A stretch of DNA of 64,000 nt from Schaalia sp. lx-260 (GCF_021083645.1 NZ_JAJNRQ010000006.1:19243-83242); one strand, 5' to 3'; counted from the stretch's first letter, positions 1 through 10,196 are shown. Numbers and translations are program-made. Notes: generated from the sequence alone by a model not told the origin.

Positions 1-1
1 A

Positions 2-2338
2 AAGCTGGGAACAGCAAAAAATCCTTTGAAGATTTTCATTGCAGATGAAAACACTCCAATGGACTTATCTTCTCAAGGGATTTCACTGGCAACTGCACAC
101 ACTATGCACGGCCTCCCCGCTTGGTGTGATACTCTCATCGCTGCACAGCACTCGCCTATCAGCCAGTTGTGGTTCCTACAATGTGCTCGTTACGTCCACG
201 ATTCGGCAAAATTACCTTCATCTGTCATGCTCAGTGATTTACTTACGCAGCACGCGCCACACAGCAATCATTCGCTGAGTACGGTCATTGCTCATCATCA
301 TGCTCCCGTTGAAATTGACCTTATTGGCGATGGTCCTCATGCTTTACTCGCTGGAACAACCGGCTCTGGTAAATCGCAAGCACTTATCACCTGGCTACTC
401 TCTTTAGCTCACCGTCACAGTCCAGATAAGGTACGTTTCGTTTTGATTGATTACAAGGGTGGAGCCGCCTTTGCGCCACTTCAGCCTTTGCCTCATGTGG
501 TGGCAGTATTAACAAATTTTAAGCCGGAAGAAACACAACGAGCCTTACACGCACTTGACCAGCACCTCCATTTACGTGAATCTTTACTCCACAGTCACGG
601 TTTTGCAGATATTGCATCCTGGAATAGGGCTTTCCATGCTGGGACAGCCCCAAAACCTCCTCCTTTTATAGTGATTGCCATTGATGAGTTTCGTGAAGTA
701 AGTGCAGAACATCCCGATATCATGGATTCGCTTTTACGTTTAGCTTCACAAGGACGCTCATTAGGGCTTCATCTGATCGCTGCAACACAACGACCAAGTG
801 GAGCCGTTCATGCCACGATGAAAGCCAATATGGATATTCGCATTGCCTTGAGATGCGCCGAGAAATCTGATTCATTCGATTTGATTGGTTCTGACGATGC
901 AGCGCAACTTCCACGCATACCGGGCCGCGCAATTATTAGCTCATATGGTGAGGTGCAAATGGCTTATGTGCCCAGTGCATCTGAATTTGTTGCTTCAGTG
1001 ATAGGAATATGGGGTCACAAACGCCCTGATCCATTGTGGCTGCCTGAATTACCCGAAAAACTCGACTGGGATTGTTTACCTGAAAATAACGACCGAGGCA
1101 TTTCACTTGGTCTTTTAGATACGGGAAAAATTCCTCCACTTGTCAATGGCACCGCACATTCGGTGGAAAAACATAGCTCAACCGTATCACCCTATACTTT
1201 GCCCACGCTGATGTGGAATCAAGGGCATATATCCTGCGAAGGGCCGGGAAATGAAGCTCACCTACTTGCCGAGACGATTCGTTGCCTGGGAATACGTATT
1301 GGTGTAGCTACGCAACGACCTATTCATATTATTGCTCGTCCACATGCTCAATCAGGAGACTTCTGCCATCCTTCCCTTATTCACCCCATAATTTCCAGCA
1401 TTGTTCCATACACATCAGCGTATGAAGTTGCTGCTTTATGTGAAGAAATCGAAGATCACGTGCCAGCGGTGCTCATCATTGAGGATTTTCCTGCCACTAT
1501 GAATACCCTTGAAACAGAGTATGGCACGCATGCTGCTTTACAGTTACAACGCACTTTATTTCATATCTCCTCTTATTGTGGTTTTACTCTTGCAGCAGCA
1601 TTCCCTGGATTGTCTTGTCCGCATGACGCCCCTTTTCAGCAACGTTTCATTCGCGCTTTCACTTCAGAAGAAAAATTGCGGTCGGGGCTGTCACAGGCGC
1701 CAGATATATCGCGGATTCCTGGGCGATTTCTTGTCTGTGAGAACGGTAATGTATTCCCCTGTCACATACCCCAAGCTATCCCTCAGATTGACCAGGGCCA
1801 TTCTCCCTTTGTTTTTCATATACCCTTAACGCAAGAGCAAAAGTGGAAAGTACGTACTCTGGAAGAATATTCGTCGAGGCCAGCAGAAAGTTTCAACGCA
1901 GGACTTCAACACACTCCACTTGCAAACAACAGCCATAACACCCGTATTCCCCTACGAATCGGAAGCGACTTAGCCCCCTTACATATTCATAAACAGGCAC
2001 GATGGGTCATCATCGGAGATAACACCCAGAGCACACACAATGCCCTCATACGCTGTTATGAACTTCAAGGAAAAACACTGCATCTTCGCACGGATATTTC
2101 CCCTCATGACATAGGACATGATGAGGTGTGTATTGTGCCTGCAACACAATGGCCACGCATACATGCTGCACCTGACTTACATATTTTGGCACCGGAACCT
2201 TTACCTGAAACTGTACGAGCATTACGTGGGCTCACAGGAGAAAGAAAAATACGTGTCGATACGTGTAAGTGGCCAAAAAAGTGCGGTTTATTCTTGCAGG
2301 GGCGCACACTTGAACGATTTTATATAGATCATAGATGA
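2..2338 (+). CDS. FtsK/SpoIIIE-EccC-type ATPase, 5' end outside window
   Basis: Motor ATPase of the FtsK/SpoIIIE/EccC (HerA) superfamily, which pumps DNA or secretion substrates using ATP. The reading frame is open to the left edge, so the N-terminus is missing; the first internal start is TTG at 26. Counting from that TTG, the Walker A motif GTTGSGKS is at residues 110-117, followed by a DYKGG motif and a hydrophobic Walker B ending in IDEF, then the ATQRPS segment typical of EccC-like proteins. A second, degenerate ATPase-like half follows without a clear P-loop. No WXG100 or other type VII genes are visible here, so an ESX role is not supported. Many actinobacteria have similar FHA-FtsK proteins of unknown function. 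Family is sure, function is not. Confidence 0.85.
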   Translation, partial: KLGTAKNPLKIFIADENTPMDLSSQGISLATAHTMHGLPAWCDTLIAAQHSPISQLWFLQCARYVHDSAKLPSSVMLSDLLTQHAPHSNHSLSTVIAHHHAPVEIDLIGDGPHALLAGTTGSGKSQALITWLLSLAHRHSPDKVRFVLIDYKGGAAFAPLQPLPHVVAVLTNFKPEETQRALHALDQHLHLRESLLHSHGFADIASWNRAFHAGTAPKPPPFIVIAIDEFREVSAEHPDIMDSLLRLASQGRSLGLHLIAATQRPSGAVHATMKANMDIRIALRCAEKSDSFDLIGSDDAAQLPRIPGRAIISSYGEVQMAYVPSASEFVASVIGIWGHKRPDPLWLPELPEKLDWDCLPENNDRGISLGLLDTGKIPPLVNGTAHSVEKHSSTVSPYTLPTLMWNQGHISCEGPGNEAHLLAETIRCLGIRIGVATQRPIHIIARPHAQSGDFCHPSLIHPIISSIVPYTSAYEVAALCEEIEDHVPAVLIIEDFPATMNTLETEYGTHAALQLQRTLFHISSYCGFTLAAAFPGLSCPHDAPFQQRFIRAFTSEEKLRSGLSQAPDISRIPGRFLVCENGNVFPCHIPQAIPQIDQGHSPFVFHIPLTQEQKWKVRTLEEYSSRPAESFNAGLQHTPLANNSHNTRIPLRIGSDLAPLHIHKQARWVIIGDNTQSTHNALIRCYELQGKTLHLRTDISPHDIGHDEVCIVPATQWPRIHAAPDLHILAPEPLPETVRALRGLTGERKIRVDTCKWPKKCGLFLQGRTLERFYIDHR

Positions 2339-2538
2339 AAACTGAAATTTCAGCGGATTTTTATTGCAACTTTTCCAGGTATTAAAAATACGTGACGGTT
2401 CACACAGTAAAAAAAGCAAATATATTCAAAGTAACTCTTGAACAGAGCACACGAATGCACCACACTTAACCCTAGTGAGATTTTTTCTTCATCTATAAAA
2501 TTGTGACGATACAGCGACCCTGAAAAGAGGATATACAC

Positions 2539-2787
2539 ATGGACTGGCGGAGTAAGGCAGCATGTCTCAGTGTAGACCCCGAGCTGTTCTTTCCCATTGG
2601 TAATACGGGTCCAGCTATCGCACAAGCAGCCGAAGCTAAAGCAGTATGCTCCACATGCACCGTACAGAAAACTTGCTTACAGTGGGCTCTCGACAACAAT
2701 CAAGACTCAGGCGTTTGGGGCGGAATGAGCGAAGAAGAACGCCGCTCACTTAAACGACGCGCAGCACGCGCACGACGCACATCCTGA
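2539..2787 (+). CDS. whiB1: WhiB1-type iron-sulfur transcription factor
   Basis: Small (82 aa) 4Fe-4S transcription regulator that in the WhiB1/WblE subfamily binds the primary sigma factor region 4 and responds to nitric oxide. Cluster ligands are C9, C37, C40 and C46, followed by the family's GVWGG turn (58-62) and a basic C-terminal tail (KRRAARARR) that contacts DNA. The start ATG has an AAGAGGA ribosome site. The sequence is close to the WhiB1 subfamily throughout, including DPELFFP. The neighbouring divergently placed pdtaS gene repeats the whiB1-pdtaS (Rv3219-Rv3220c) pairing that I recall from M. tuberculosis, which supports the subfamily call. Confidence 0.95.
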   Translation: MDWRSKAACLSVDPELFFPIGNTGPAIAQAAEAKAVCSTCTVQKTCLQWALDNNQDSGVWGGMSEEERRSLKRRAARARRTS

Positions 2788-2801
2788 GCTGCACTCACCA
2801 A

Positions 2802-2819
2802 GAGTACAGACACGTACTC
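2802..2819 (+). terminator. Possible whiB1 terminator
   Basis: Perfect 6-bp inverted repeat GAGTAC/GTACTC with a 6-base loop, 15 bases after the whiB1 stop, followed by a moderately T-rich stretch (cattttctta). Short stem, so only a modest prediction. Confidence 0.4.
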
Positions 2820-3028
2820 CCACATTTTCTTACAGCAATAAAAGTGCGAGTACCCCATGAATAATTCCATGCTTTATATGCGCTTTTACAATATTGACCT
2901 GATTCAGCCATAAGCAGAAAACAGGCTCACAAGTCTAAATACGGCTGAACCTACCCCACATATTCCCGTATAAAGCCACAAAGCTAACTTTTAACATAGA
3001 ACTTTTTCAGAAAAGTCCACACACACAA

Positions 3029-4483
3029 TCATTCTGGGCGCATTTTAATAGTGGCACACGTACCACCTTGCTCCGGCGAAGTCCACTCAATGATTCCATG
3101 AAGTTCACCGCGCACCACTTGGCGCACAATTTGTGTTCCTAAACCACTCATTGGCACATTCGGATCAAAACCCTCACCATCATCAGTTACAGTGATAACT
3201 AAGCGGTCCTCATCCCTTTGCGCATCCACAACTACAGTCCCCTGACCCGATTTCAAGCCATGCTCCACCGAATTAGCAACAAGCTCATTCAACACCGACG
3301 CTAAAGCCTGCGCCTGCTCTGCACGCAAAATACCAAAACGCCCCCTGGTCACCACCTCAACAGATTGATCTGTCACAGCAACAGCACCAGATAAACGCAG
3401 AACCGAACGCGCAACCTCATCAAAATCCACAGTTTCATCAACATTATGCGATAAGGCCTCATGCACAGTTGCAATCGACTGGACTCGACGCTCAGCTTCT
3501 GCAAGCGCTTTCTTTACAGCCGCTTGATCGCTTCGTCGCGCCTGCAAACGCAGTAAAGCCGATACTGTCTGCAAATTATTTTTCACACGATGATGAATTT
3601 CCCTAATTGTTGCATCTTTTGTCATAAGTTCTTGTTCACGACGACGCATTTCAGTCACATCACGAGTCAGCACAACAGCGCCCAAACGTTTACGCCCATC
3701 CTGCAAAGGTAAAGCACGCATAGTCACCGTTGACGCATAAGCAGCTATTTCTACCCGCCAAGACGCACGCCCCATCAAAACCACAGGAAGCGTTTCTTCC
3801 GCTAACGTTTCCTCGCCAGCGACCTCTGTAATTTCTTGAACAAGCACACGCCCAATAACAGTGCGATGAATACCCAAACGCTTCAAACACGACACCGCAT
3901 TTGGTGTCAATTGTTGTACACGCCCATCAGCATCTAAAAGAACCACACCATCAAGTACACGCGGCACACCATGTGATGTCACCGAAGGGGTTGAATCATA
4001 CGGATATTCCCCACGCGACATCATATGACACAGATGATCGGCAGCCTGCAAAGTCCACGTCTCAAATCCCATAGACATACGCGGTGACGACAAATTCGCT
4101 TCACACGAAACGACCGCAATAACTTTTCCCTCATGCGAAACAGGGACACATGTTTCCATCATGGAATAGGTCCCCGCCCAGCGAGCTGACGAAGCTTTCA
4201 CTACTTTCCCCGTCAGCAAAGCACGCCGCATCTCCACCTCACGCGCCGCAGGTAAATACAATCCAATAATGTCATCCACATGGACAGTAGCTGAGGTGGC
4301 TGGTCGACAATGCGAAACCGCTACGAAACGCTCGTCCTCTGTCGGCAGCCATAACACAAGGTCAGCTGCCGCAAGGTCTGCAAGAACCTGCCAATCAGCT
4401 AATAAAAGATGCAACCAATCAACATCTTTAGGTGTCAGGGGCAACGAACGTGCGGCCTCAGCCAACTGCGTCAGGCTTCTCAT
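3029..4483 (-). CDS. pdtaS: PdtaS-type cytosolic sensor histidine kinase
   Basis: Soluble histidine kinase of the HWE/HisKA_2 class; no membrane segment or signal peptide. Order: an N-terminal GAF-like region (about 20-150), a PAS-like region (about 175-275), the dimerisation/phospho-acceptor motif with the EIHHRVKNN signature (His pair at 297-298), and a HATPase_c domain with the N-box around N399-N404 and the G1 box DDGEGFD at 434-440. The 484-aa length fits PdtaS. In mycobacteria PdtaS phosphorylates PdtaR, an ANTAR antiterminator; no pdtaR is in this window, so the partner must lie elsewhere. It is convergent with whiB1, as in M. tuberculosis. Confidence 0.9.
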   Translation of the reverse strand: MRSLTQLAEAARSLPLTPKDVDWLHLLLADWQVLADLAAADLVLWLPTEDERFVAVSHCRPATSATVHVDDIIGLYLPAAREVEMRRALLTGKVVKASSARWAGTYSMMETCVPVSHEGKVIAVVSCEANLSSPRMSMGFETWTLQAADHLCHMMSRGEYPYDSTPSVTSHGVPRVLDGVVLLDADGRVQQLTPNAVSCLKRLGIHRTVIGRVLVQEITEVAGEETLAEETLPVVLMGRASWRVEIAAYASTVTMRALPLQDGRKRLGAVVLTRDVTEMRRREQELMTKDATIREIHHRVKNNLQTVSALLRLQARRSDQAAVKKALAEAERRVQSIATVHEALSHNVDETVDFDEVARSVLRLSGAVAVTDQSVEVVTRGRFGILRAEQAQALASVLNELVANSVEHGLKSGQGTVVVDAQRDEDRLVITVTDDGEGFDPNVPMSGLGTQIVRQVVRGELHGIIEWTSPEQGGTCATIKMRPE

Positions 4484-4547
4484 ACATTCGAGTCTAGTGG
4501 GAGAATGTCACTTATCTGAAGTAAATAACGTTTTCTCGGAGATAATC

Positions 4548-5039
4548 ATGGAAATCACAATACATATCCATCATGCATGCAATATTGACACTGTCGCGCA
4601 TGCCCTGATGGATCCTGCCGTCAGCGAGTACAGAATCCGTCACGCAGGACTCAAAAAATACACCCATCATTCCACTGATAAAGGCCTCACCATAGACCTC
4701 TCTATACCAACTTCCCTCTTTCCTGCACAAGCACTGCCTTTCCTGAAGAAAACAGATACGCAGAATGTACGTATCACAGAAAAATGGCTGAAAGAAACAG
4801 ACACTTCATGGAATGGATTCACCGTTATTTCCTCTCAAGATCTTCCGTTTACCCTGGAAGCTCATCAAAAACTCACTACCGATCTTCAAGGAACTTCACG
4901 AGCCATTACAGCGACTTTCACAGTGCATATCCCTTTTTTTGGCCGCGCTATTGAAAATTTCCTCGCTCATTCTGTGGAAGAAATAGCACATTCCGAAGAA
5001 AAACTTATCGAAGAATGGCTCAGCGAACACAACTACTGA
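4548..5039 (+). CDS. DUF2505 family protein
   Basis: 163-aa protein resembling the actinobacterial DUF2505 family, which belongs to the START/SRPBCC-like fold group and has no settled function. It begins with an alternating beta-strand pattern (EITIHIHH), contains a mid-protein basic region, and ends in an amphipathic acidic helix, as in that family. The start at 4548 is chosen because GGAG lies just upstream (4538-4541) and the frame upstream of it overlaps pdtaS on the other strand. It is divergent from pdtaS with only 64 bases between start codons, so the two share a promoter region. No catalytic residue can be named. Confidence 0.75.
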   Translation: MEITIHIHHACNIDTVAHALMDPAVSEYRIRHAGLKKYTHHSTDKGLTIDLSIPTSLFPAQALPFLKKTDTQNVRITEKWLKETDTSWNGFTVISSQDLPFTLEAHQKLTTDLQGTSRAITATFTVHIPFFGRAIENFLAHSVEEIAHSEEKLIEEWLSEHNY

Positions 5040-5132
5040 ACCTCTTTCCACTTATCCACAGTACGTAAAGATCTGCCCTATTATTTTCTTCTACCCACGC
5101 ATCTACACGTTATTAATGGAAGAATAAGACCT

Positions 5133-5594
5133 ATGAATGACACACCATCTGACAATCTTCCAAACGAAAATCCTGCACCCGCTTTATATCTTGAACGCAC
5201 TGGCATCCGTCAATACATTGCCCGTAATGCGCGCGGCGCTGAAGTACGAGTAGGCGACGGGCCGGGATGTTTTACACCTGGCGACCTGCTTAAACTGGCA
5301 ATTGCGGGGTGTAACGCAATGTCATCTGATATTCGTTTGGCTGGCACACTCGGTGAAGATTTCGCCCAATTTATTGGGGTTTCAGGCCAATACAACGAAG
5401 AAGCTGATCGTTTTGAATCTTTCCAAGTCGAGCTTGTACAAGACCTTTCCGGGCTTGACGATGAAACTCGGGATTCTATGCTCCGCCGCGCAGAAAAAGC
5501 AATTGACCGCAACTGCACCATCGGACATTCTTTTGAACATCCCATGCCCTACACACGTGCTTTTGTTTCTGAGAATCTTTCCGAAGATTCGTAA
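5133..5594 (+). CDS. OsmC/Ohr-family peroxiredoxin-like protein
   Basis: 153-aa OsmC-like protein. Proteins of this family reduce organic or fatty-acid hydroperoxides using two conserved cysteines. Here they are C60 (in IAGCNAM, at the start of the central helix) and C128 (in RNCTIGHS), the expected spacing. The N-terminal 15 residues are hydrophilic and probably disordered. It lies 107 bases upstream of thyA on the same strand and may be transcribed separately. Whether it is an Ohr, an OsmC or a YhfA-type member cannot be fixed from sequence reading alone. Confidence 0.85.
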   Translation: MNDTPSDNLPNENPAPALYLERTGIRQYIARNARGAEVRVGDGPGCFTPGDLLKLAIAGCNAMSSDIRLAGTLGEDFAQFIGVSGQYNEEADRFESFQVELVQDLSGLDDETRDSMLRRAEKAIDRNCTIGHSFEHPMPYTRAFVSENLSEDS

Positions 5595-5701
5595 AACTAT
5601 TCGCCCACACGGGTTACTCTCCCGGTTCTCACAGCGAACACCCACCTTTCCTATCTCTGTTACCTACGCTTATTTGCGTTCTGCTGAAAGGAATACACCT
5701 A

Positions 5702-6511
5702 ATGAATTGCGCACCTATTGATCGACAATATGAAGATTTATTAGCGCATATCATGACAAAAGGCAGCGTGAAAAGTGACCGCACAGGTACAGGCACACAT
5801 TCTGTATTCGGCGGGCAGCTCCGATATGACCTATCTACAGGTTTTCCTCTGATTACCACTAAACGTGTCCATTTAAAATCTATCATCGGTGAATTGCTGT
5901 GGTTTTTACGGGGTGATTCCAATGTGAAATGGCTGCAGGACAACGGTATTCGCATCTGGAATGAGTGGGCTGACGAAAATGGGGATCTCGGTCCTGTATA
6001 CGGTGTTCAATGGCGTCATTGGAATACAGCTCAAGGTGAATCCATTGACCAGATTTCCCGTGTCCTTGAAACATTAAAAACCCAACCGGACTCACGACGC
6101 ATGATTGTTTCAGCGTGGAATGTTGGAGATCTTTCCCGTATGGCTTTAGAACCATGTCATGCTTTTTTCCAACTGTATGTTTCTGAAGGGCGCTTAAGCC
6201 TGCAACTCTACCAGCGTAGTGCTGACATGTTTCTTGGAGTCCCTTTTAACATTGCTTCCTACGCATTACTCACCCACATGTTCGCTCAGCAAGCAGGACT
6301 TGAGGTTGGAGAATTCATTTGGACGGGCGGGGACTGCCATATCTACCACAACCACGTAGAGCAAGTACGTGAGCAGCTCTCACGCACTCCCTATGAATTT
6401 CCCACACTGCATTTACGCCAAGCTCCCTCGTTATTCGAATACGATTTTGACGATGTGACCATTGAAAATTATCGCCACCATCCAACAATCAAAGCACCGG
6501 TAGCCGTATGA
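5702..6511 (+). CDS. thyA: Thymidylate synthase
   Basis: Folate-dependent ThyA: converts dUMP and 5,10-methylene-tetrahydrofolate to dTMP and dihydrofolate. The 269-aa length is normal. The catalytic cysteine is C152 in the EPCHAFFQ motif; the phosphate-binding arginines (SDRTGTGT near 25-32, DSRRM near 130-134) and the folate-binding C-terminus ending in APVAV are present. A GAAAGGAA ribosome site precedes the ATG. The stop overlaps the start of the dihydrofolate reductase gene (ATGA), so production of dihydrofolate and its recycling are translationally coupled. Confidence 0.97.
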   Translation: MNCAPIDRQYEDLLAHIMTKGSVKSDRTGTGTHSVFGGQLRYDLSTGFPLITTKRVHLKSIIGELLWFLRGDSNVKWLQDNGIRIWNEWADENGDLGPVYGVQWRHWNTAQGESIDQISRVLETLKTQPDSRRMIVSAWNVGDLSRMALEPCHAFFQLYVSEGRLSLQLYQRSADMFLGVPFNIASYALLTHMFAQQAGLEVGEFIWTGGDCHIYHNHVEQVREQLSRTPYEFPTLHLRQAPSLFEYDFDDVTIENYRHHPTIKAPVAV

Positions 6512-7143
6512 GCGCATACTTTTCCTCACACGATAAAGACGACGAAGAATATCGTAATCCCGCACATCATTTTTCTGATGAGATTTCAGTTCAGGAATCC
6601 CCTGCCGCGCCTACAAAAATACGTATTGCCTCCATTTGGGCGCAAGATCGCCGTAGAGTTCTTGGTTCTGGCACAGGAATGTTGTGGCATGTTCCGGCAG
6701 ATTTTGCTCATTTTAAGAAAGAAACGCTGGGCTGCCCTATCTTGATGGGACGAGCCTCTTGGGAAGCACTTGGCGCTGCTTTACCGGGCCGCCTCAATGT
6801 CGTAGTGACACGTAATACTTCCTATAAGGCTGACGGCGCACTCGTTGTCTCATCACTATCTGAAGCTTTAGACGTATGCCACTCATGGGCGAAAGAGCAT
6901 GGGGCTGACACGGTCTGGGTGACCGGCGGTGGGCTTATTTATCAGGAAGCAATGTCTTTTGTTGATGAGCTTGTCGTCACCGATTTAGATTTCACTGTTT
7001 CCCACGAGCCAACTGATCCTCTCGTGTATGCACCCGTTATCGATCCACTTGTATGGACCGTGGATCCTCAGCGTTCAGATACATCATGGCGACCATGTTC
7101 TGGGGATGCACAATGGAAAGTGACGACATATTTCCGCAAGTAA
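6508..7143 (+). CDS. folA: Dihydrofolate reductase
   Basis: NADPH-dependent reductase that regenerates tetrahydrofolate from the dihydrofolate made by ThyA; target of trimethoprim in the family. The core begins near residue 36 (IRIASIWAQ) and shows the LWHVPADF substrate motif, the GRASWEAL segment and the VVVTR and GGGLIY cofactor motifs. At 211 aa it is longer than the usual 160-170 aa because of a hydrophilic, acidic extension of about 35 residues. The start is set by the four-base ATGA overlap with thyA; an internal start nearer the core is not preceded by a clear ribosome site. Confidence 0.95.
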   Translation: MSAYFSSHDKDDEEYRNPAHHFSDEISVQESPAAPTKIRIASIWAQDRRRVLGSGTGMLWHVPADFAHFKKETLGCPILMGRASWEALGAALPGRLNVVVTRNTSYKADGALVVSSLSEALDVCHSWAKEHGADTVWVTGGGLIYQEAMSFVDELVVTDLDFTVSHEPTDPLVYAPVIDPLVWTVDPQRSDTSWRPCSGDAQWKVTTYFRK

Positions 7144-7338
7144 TCCCTCATCTGTCGCATATCACACGCAAGATGCGTGCGAATAATACTTATTCAATGC
7201 TTCATTGCTGGTCCTGAGTAAATGCGCAAACGTAGGACTGTAACTCACGATAAATATTCGTTCATACCGACCTCTCTGTATCGCCTGAGAGCCTCACAGC
7301 ATTGTGTGCAATTACCGCTCAAGGAGTATCGTGCTTAA

Positions 7339-8688
7339 GTGCAATCCCCTCATGTAGCCTCTCACCCCACGATACGGATTCTGCTCGCTGTCATCCTCTT
7401 TACCTACACAGCACAAAATATGCTGAATGCATCGGTAGCTCCTTTAGCCCGTGCGCTTTCTTTACCTGAATGGTCAGTAGGGGCCGCTGTTTCAGCGGCA
7501 GCCCTCACGGTTGCTTATCTTTCACAATTTTGGGGGCGACGCTCAGTAGCTTGGGGGCCACGGCGCGTTATTCTTTTGGCTTTATGCTGTGCTTTTATTG
7601 CGAGTGTTCTATTTTCAACAGCAGTATGGCAACGAAGCATCGGTGCGCTTGGCCTTATCTTCACAACTATCGCAATTATCTTGGCACGAGGACCTTTTTT
7701 CGGTGCAGCAGTCGCTGCTATACCGCCTACAGGACAAGCCCTTATTGCTCAGCTGACAACAACGCAGGATGAGCGTGTACGAGGGATGGCTTCTTTTTCA
7801 GGAGCAATCAATCTGTCAATCATGGTGGGTTCTGTTGTTTCTTCATGTTTAGGTTTATGGTTTATCGAAGCTCCCGTATATGCAGCGCCGTGGTTTATTA
7901 GCGTTGCTCTTGTCATTGCTTGGGTAGGGCTTCCTCGTGATAATAGCGCAAGTACAAAACGCTCTTTTTTACCTAGAGCACGTATTTTTCAGAACCGTCA
8001 CGACAATTCCACTTCAATACAGCTAAGCTCACATACACGCAAGCACCTCGCTCCTAAGAATTCACCTAAAGAAGCCTCCGAAACCATTCGGTCATTACCG
8101 CCACGTGTCAAATGGCACGATCAACGAGTTTTCCCTTGGATTCTCAGCGCTTTCGGCATTTTCTTTACCGTTGGAGTTATGCAAATTACGATCGGCTTTG
8201 TCCTTCAAGACCGTCTATCATTGGCTCCCCACGAGGCTTTGTCATGGACAGCAATTATGTTACTGTCACATGCGGCGGGGGCAATGAGTATGCAACTTAT
8301 TGCGGTGCCACGACTGGGCTGGAGCCCTTCTGTTTTAGTTCGTTATGGTATGACTCTTGGTTTCTTGGCGTTACTTGTGCTCACTGTGGCTTCTAGTTTA
8401 TGGTTTTTAATTCCTGCGATGTTTTCTTTAGGAGTTGCTTCTGGTTTAGTAGGTCCAGGCTTTACTGCCGGAGGCTCTTTATCAGTTTCACAAAACGAGC
8501 AGGGCGGGGTAGCAGGAGTTTTGAATGCGACAAGTGCAGTCACGTGGATTTTCGCACCTGTTTGTGCCACTGCTTTATATTCATGGCTGCCTTTAGCTCC
8601 TTTCTTTATGGCTTTATGTGTTCTGTCGGTAAGTCTGAGCGTGGCATGGACTCATCCGCGTTTACGGACAAAAGTTCAGCCTTTGTGA
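7339..8688 (+). CDS. MFS transporter
   Basis: 449-aa major facilitator superfamily protein with about 12 hydrophobic segments split by a basic, hydrophilic central loop of roughly 65 residues (about 200-265). The first half carries the motif-A-like FWGRRSVAWGPRR loop. Start is GTG at 7339: an in-frame TAA sits immediately upstream (7336-7338), so no earlier start is possible; an AAGGAG site lies 12 bases before it, a rather long spacing. Substrate is unknown; drug or sugar export is typical of such proteins. It stands alone between folA and the TauE/SafE gene. Confidence 0.8.
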   Translation: MQSPHVASHPTIRILLAVILFTYTAQNMLNASVAPLARALSLPEWSVGAAVSAAALTVAYLSQFWGRRSVAWGPRRVILLALCCAFIASVLFSTAVWQRSIGALGLIFTTIAIILARGPFFGAAVAAIPPTGQALIAQLTTTQDERVRGMASFSGAINLSIMVGSVVSSCLGLWFIEAPVYAAPWFISVALVIAWVGLPRDNSASTKRSFLPRARIFQNRHDNSTSIQLSSHTRKHLAPKNSPKEASETIRSLPPRVKWHDQRVFPWILSAFGIFFTVGVMQITIGFVLQDRLSLAPHEALSWTAIMLLSHAAGAMSMQLIAVPRLGWSPSVLVRYGMTLGFLALLVLTVASSLWFLIPAMFSLGVASGLVGPGFTAGGSLSVSQNEQGGVAGVLNATSAVTWIFAPVCATALYSWLPLAPFFMALCVLSVSLSVAWTHPRLRTKVQPL

Positions 8689-8827
8689 TCGCATGAAATT
8701 TGATGGCGTCTTCACTGATAAATACCGTGATACTTGCACTGCACATCCTCGAATACACCATGAGGGAAACATGGGATATTGGCGCAGAGTACTTGTAGCA
8801 ATGAAAAGAAAATGAAAAAGTAATACC

Positions 8828-9622
8828 GTGGTATTAAAAGATCATGTAGGTACTCGTAAAATTCCTGCGATTGTTGGCATTGGTATTATTTCAGGGCTTC
8901 TTGCAGGTTTATTTGGCGTAGGTGGAGGCCTGATTATCGTCCCTGCGTTACGTTCCCTTTTGAGAATGGAGCAGCGTCGCGCTGCTGCCTCATCATTATG
9001 TGCCATTATTTTGACGGCAAGTGTTGGTGCCTGTGTTTATGCCGCGCATGGACAACTTTCTTTACTGGCAACACTATGCGTTGCCGGTGGTGCTCTTGCT
9101 GGTTCACAGGTCGGCGCTTTTTTGCTTCGTACCTTACCTGAACGTATCCTGCCGTGGATATTTGTTGCTTTTATTATGCTGATCATTTTTGTCAGCCACG
9201 TTCATATCCCTACCCGAGAAGCAGACATTGTTTTCACAGTGTGGAACATTATCGCAATGATATTGGTTGGTTTTGTTTCCGGTATTTTTGCAGGTCTTGT
9301 CGGGGTTGGAGGCGGTGGAATTATTGTTCCCGGGTTGGAATTCGTTGTGGGGGCAGGCGATTTAATTGCACGTGGCACTTCCCTACTTGTCATGGTGCCT
9401 ACCTCTGTGGCTGGTACTTTTACTCATGCACGACATGGCCTTGTTGATGTCCCTACCGGACTCATTATTGGAATGAGCGCAGCATTGTTCACGCCATGTG
9501 GTGCGTGGATAGCCGGATACGTCAGCCCGAAAGTGAATAGCATTCTTTTGAGTATTTTTTTGGCAAGTATCATCATTTCAACCGTGTATAAGACGTGGGC
9601 TCAATTGCGCAGGGCAAAATAA
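8828..9622 (+). CDS. TauE/SafE family anion permease
   Basis: 264-aa membrane protein of the TauE/SafE (DUF81) family, implicated in transport of sulfite, sulfoacetate or other sulfonates/anions across the inner membrane. It shows the internal duplication of the family: GLLAGLFGVGGG near residue 22 and GIFAGLVGVGGG near residue 155, each opening a four-helix half. Start is GTG at 8828 after an A-rich ribosome region. No sulfur-metabolism gene is next to it, so the substrate stays open. Confidence 0.85.
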   Translation: MVLKDHVGTRKIPAIVGIGIISGLLAGLFGVGGGLIIVPALRSLLRMEQRRAAASSLCAIILTASVGACVYAAHGQLSLLATLCVAGGALAGSQVGAFLLRTLPERILPWIFVAFIMLIIFVSHVHIPTREADIVFTVWNIIAMILVGFVSGIFAGLVGVGGGGIIVPGLEFVVGAGDLIARGTSLLVMVPTSVAGTFTHARHGLVDVPTGLIIGMSAALFTPCGAWIAGYVSPKVNSILLSIFLASIIISTVYKTWAQLRRAK

Positions 9623-9734
9623 GATATTTTGTTTAGATACAGGTAAAGGCTGTAGTTTCAGCAGGGCAACCTCTTTGTATTAGTCCGCAGTTTTCAGGGG
9701 TCAGGCGTAATGATTTTGAGGGCTAGGCGCAGCG

Positions 9735-9750
9735 GCCGTATATGAACGGC
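9735..9750 (+). terminator. Weak terminator after the TauE/SafE gene
   Basis: Five-bp hairpin GCCGT/ACGGC with a 6-base loop, then ATAGATTTTT. It lies between the convergent TauE/SafE and Lrp genes. The stem is short. Confidence 0.35.
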
Positions 9751-9758
9751 ATAGATTT

Positions 9759-10196
9759 TTAGTTTTCCATACGCGAAAGCAAAATATGGGTTTGTATCTT
9801 ATTTATCCCATTCACAGATGATATTCCGTGTAGTAGTTTGTCGAGGTCACTTAAAGAATGGCACTCTAAAGCAAGATACAGGTCCCATACGCCACTTGTT
9901 GCACATATTTCCTGTATTTCAAGAAAATCACGTAAACGTCGGATGACCTGCTGTGTCATACGTGTATCAATGTCACATAATGTGACTGCTCGTATTTCTT
10001 CCAAGGAATCATCATGTGCTAGAAGGACGGTATAGCCGAGGATGATTTTACGTTCTTCCAATCGATTCATCATATTGGTTACTGTTGCGCGGGTAATCCC
10101 TAATTTGTAGGCCAATGAAGAAACCGTCACACGCGCATCTTTACGCAGTTCGACGAGGAGGCTTTTTTCTATAGGTGTAAGCGTAACCATAAACAA
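9759..10196 (-). CDS. Lrp/AsnC family transcriptional regulator
   Basis: 145-aa feast/famine regulator: N-terminal winged helix (about 5-65, with the recognition region GITRATVTNMMNRLE) and a C-terminal RAM/ACT ligand-binding domain (about 70-142). Family members bind amino acids and control transport or catabolic genes, often divergently transcribed. Here the gene faces away from an AnsP-like permease that is followed by ornithine cyclodeaminase, so an amino acid such as asparagine, ornithine or arginine is a reasonable effector guess. The shared 343-base upstream region holds an 11-bp inverted repeat described separately. Confidence 0.9.
   Translation of the reverse strand: MFMVTLTPIEKSLLVELRKDARVTVSSLAYKLGITRATVTNMMNRLEERKIILGYTVLLAHDDSLEEIRAVTLCDIDTRMTQQVIRRLRDFLEIQEICATSGVWDLYLALECHSLSDLDKLLHGISSVNGINKIQTHILLSRMEN

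Noticed and set aside
2..2338. Type VII secretion locus
   Set aside because: Only an EccC/FtsK-like ATPase is seen; no WXG100, EccB, EccD or MycP genes lie in the window, though the left side is cut off.
2392..2403. GTGA-CGGT-TCAC upstream of whiB1 as a CRP site
   Set aside because: The half-sites are separated by 4 bases instead of the 6 expected for TGTGA-N6-TCACA.
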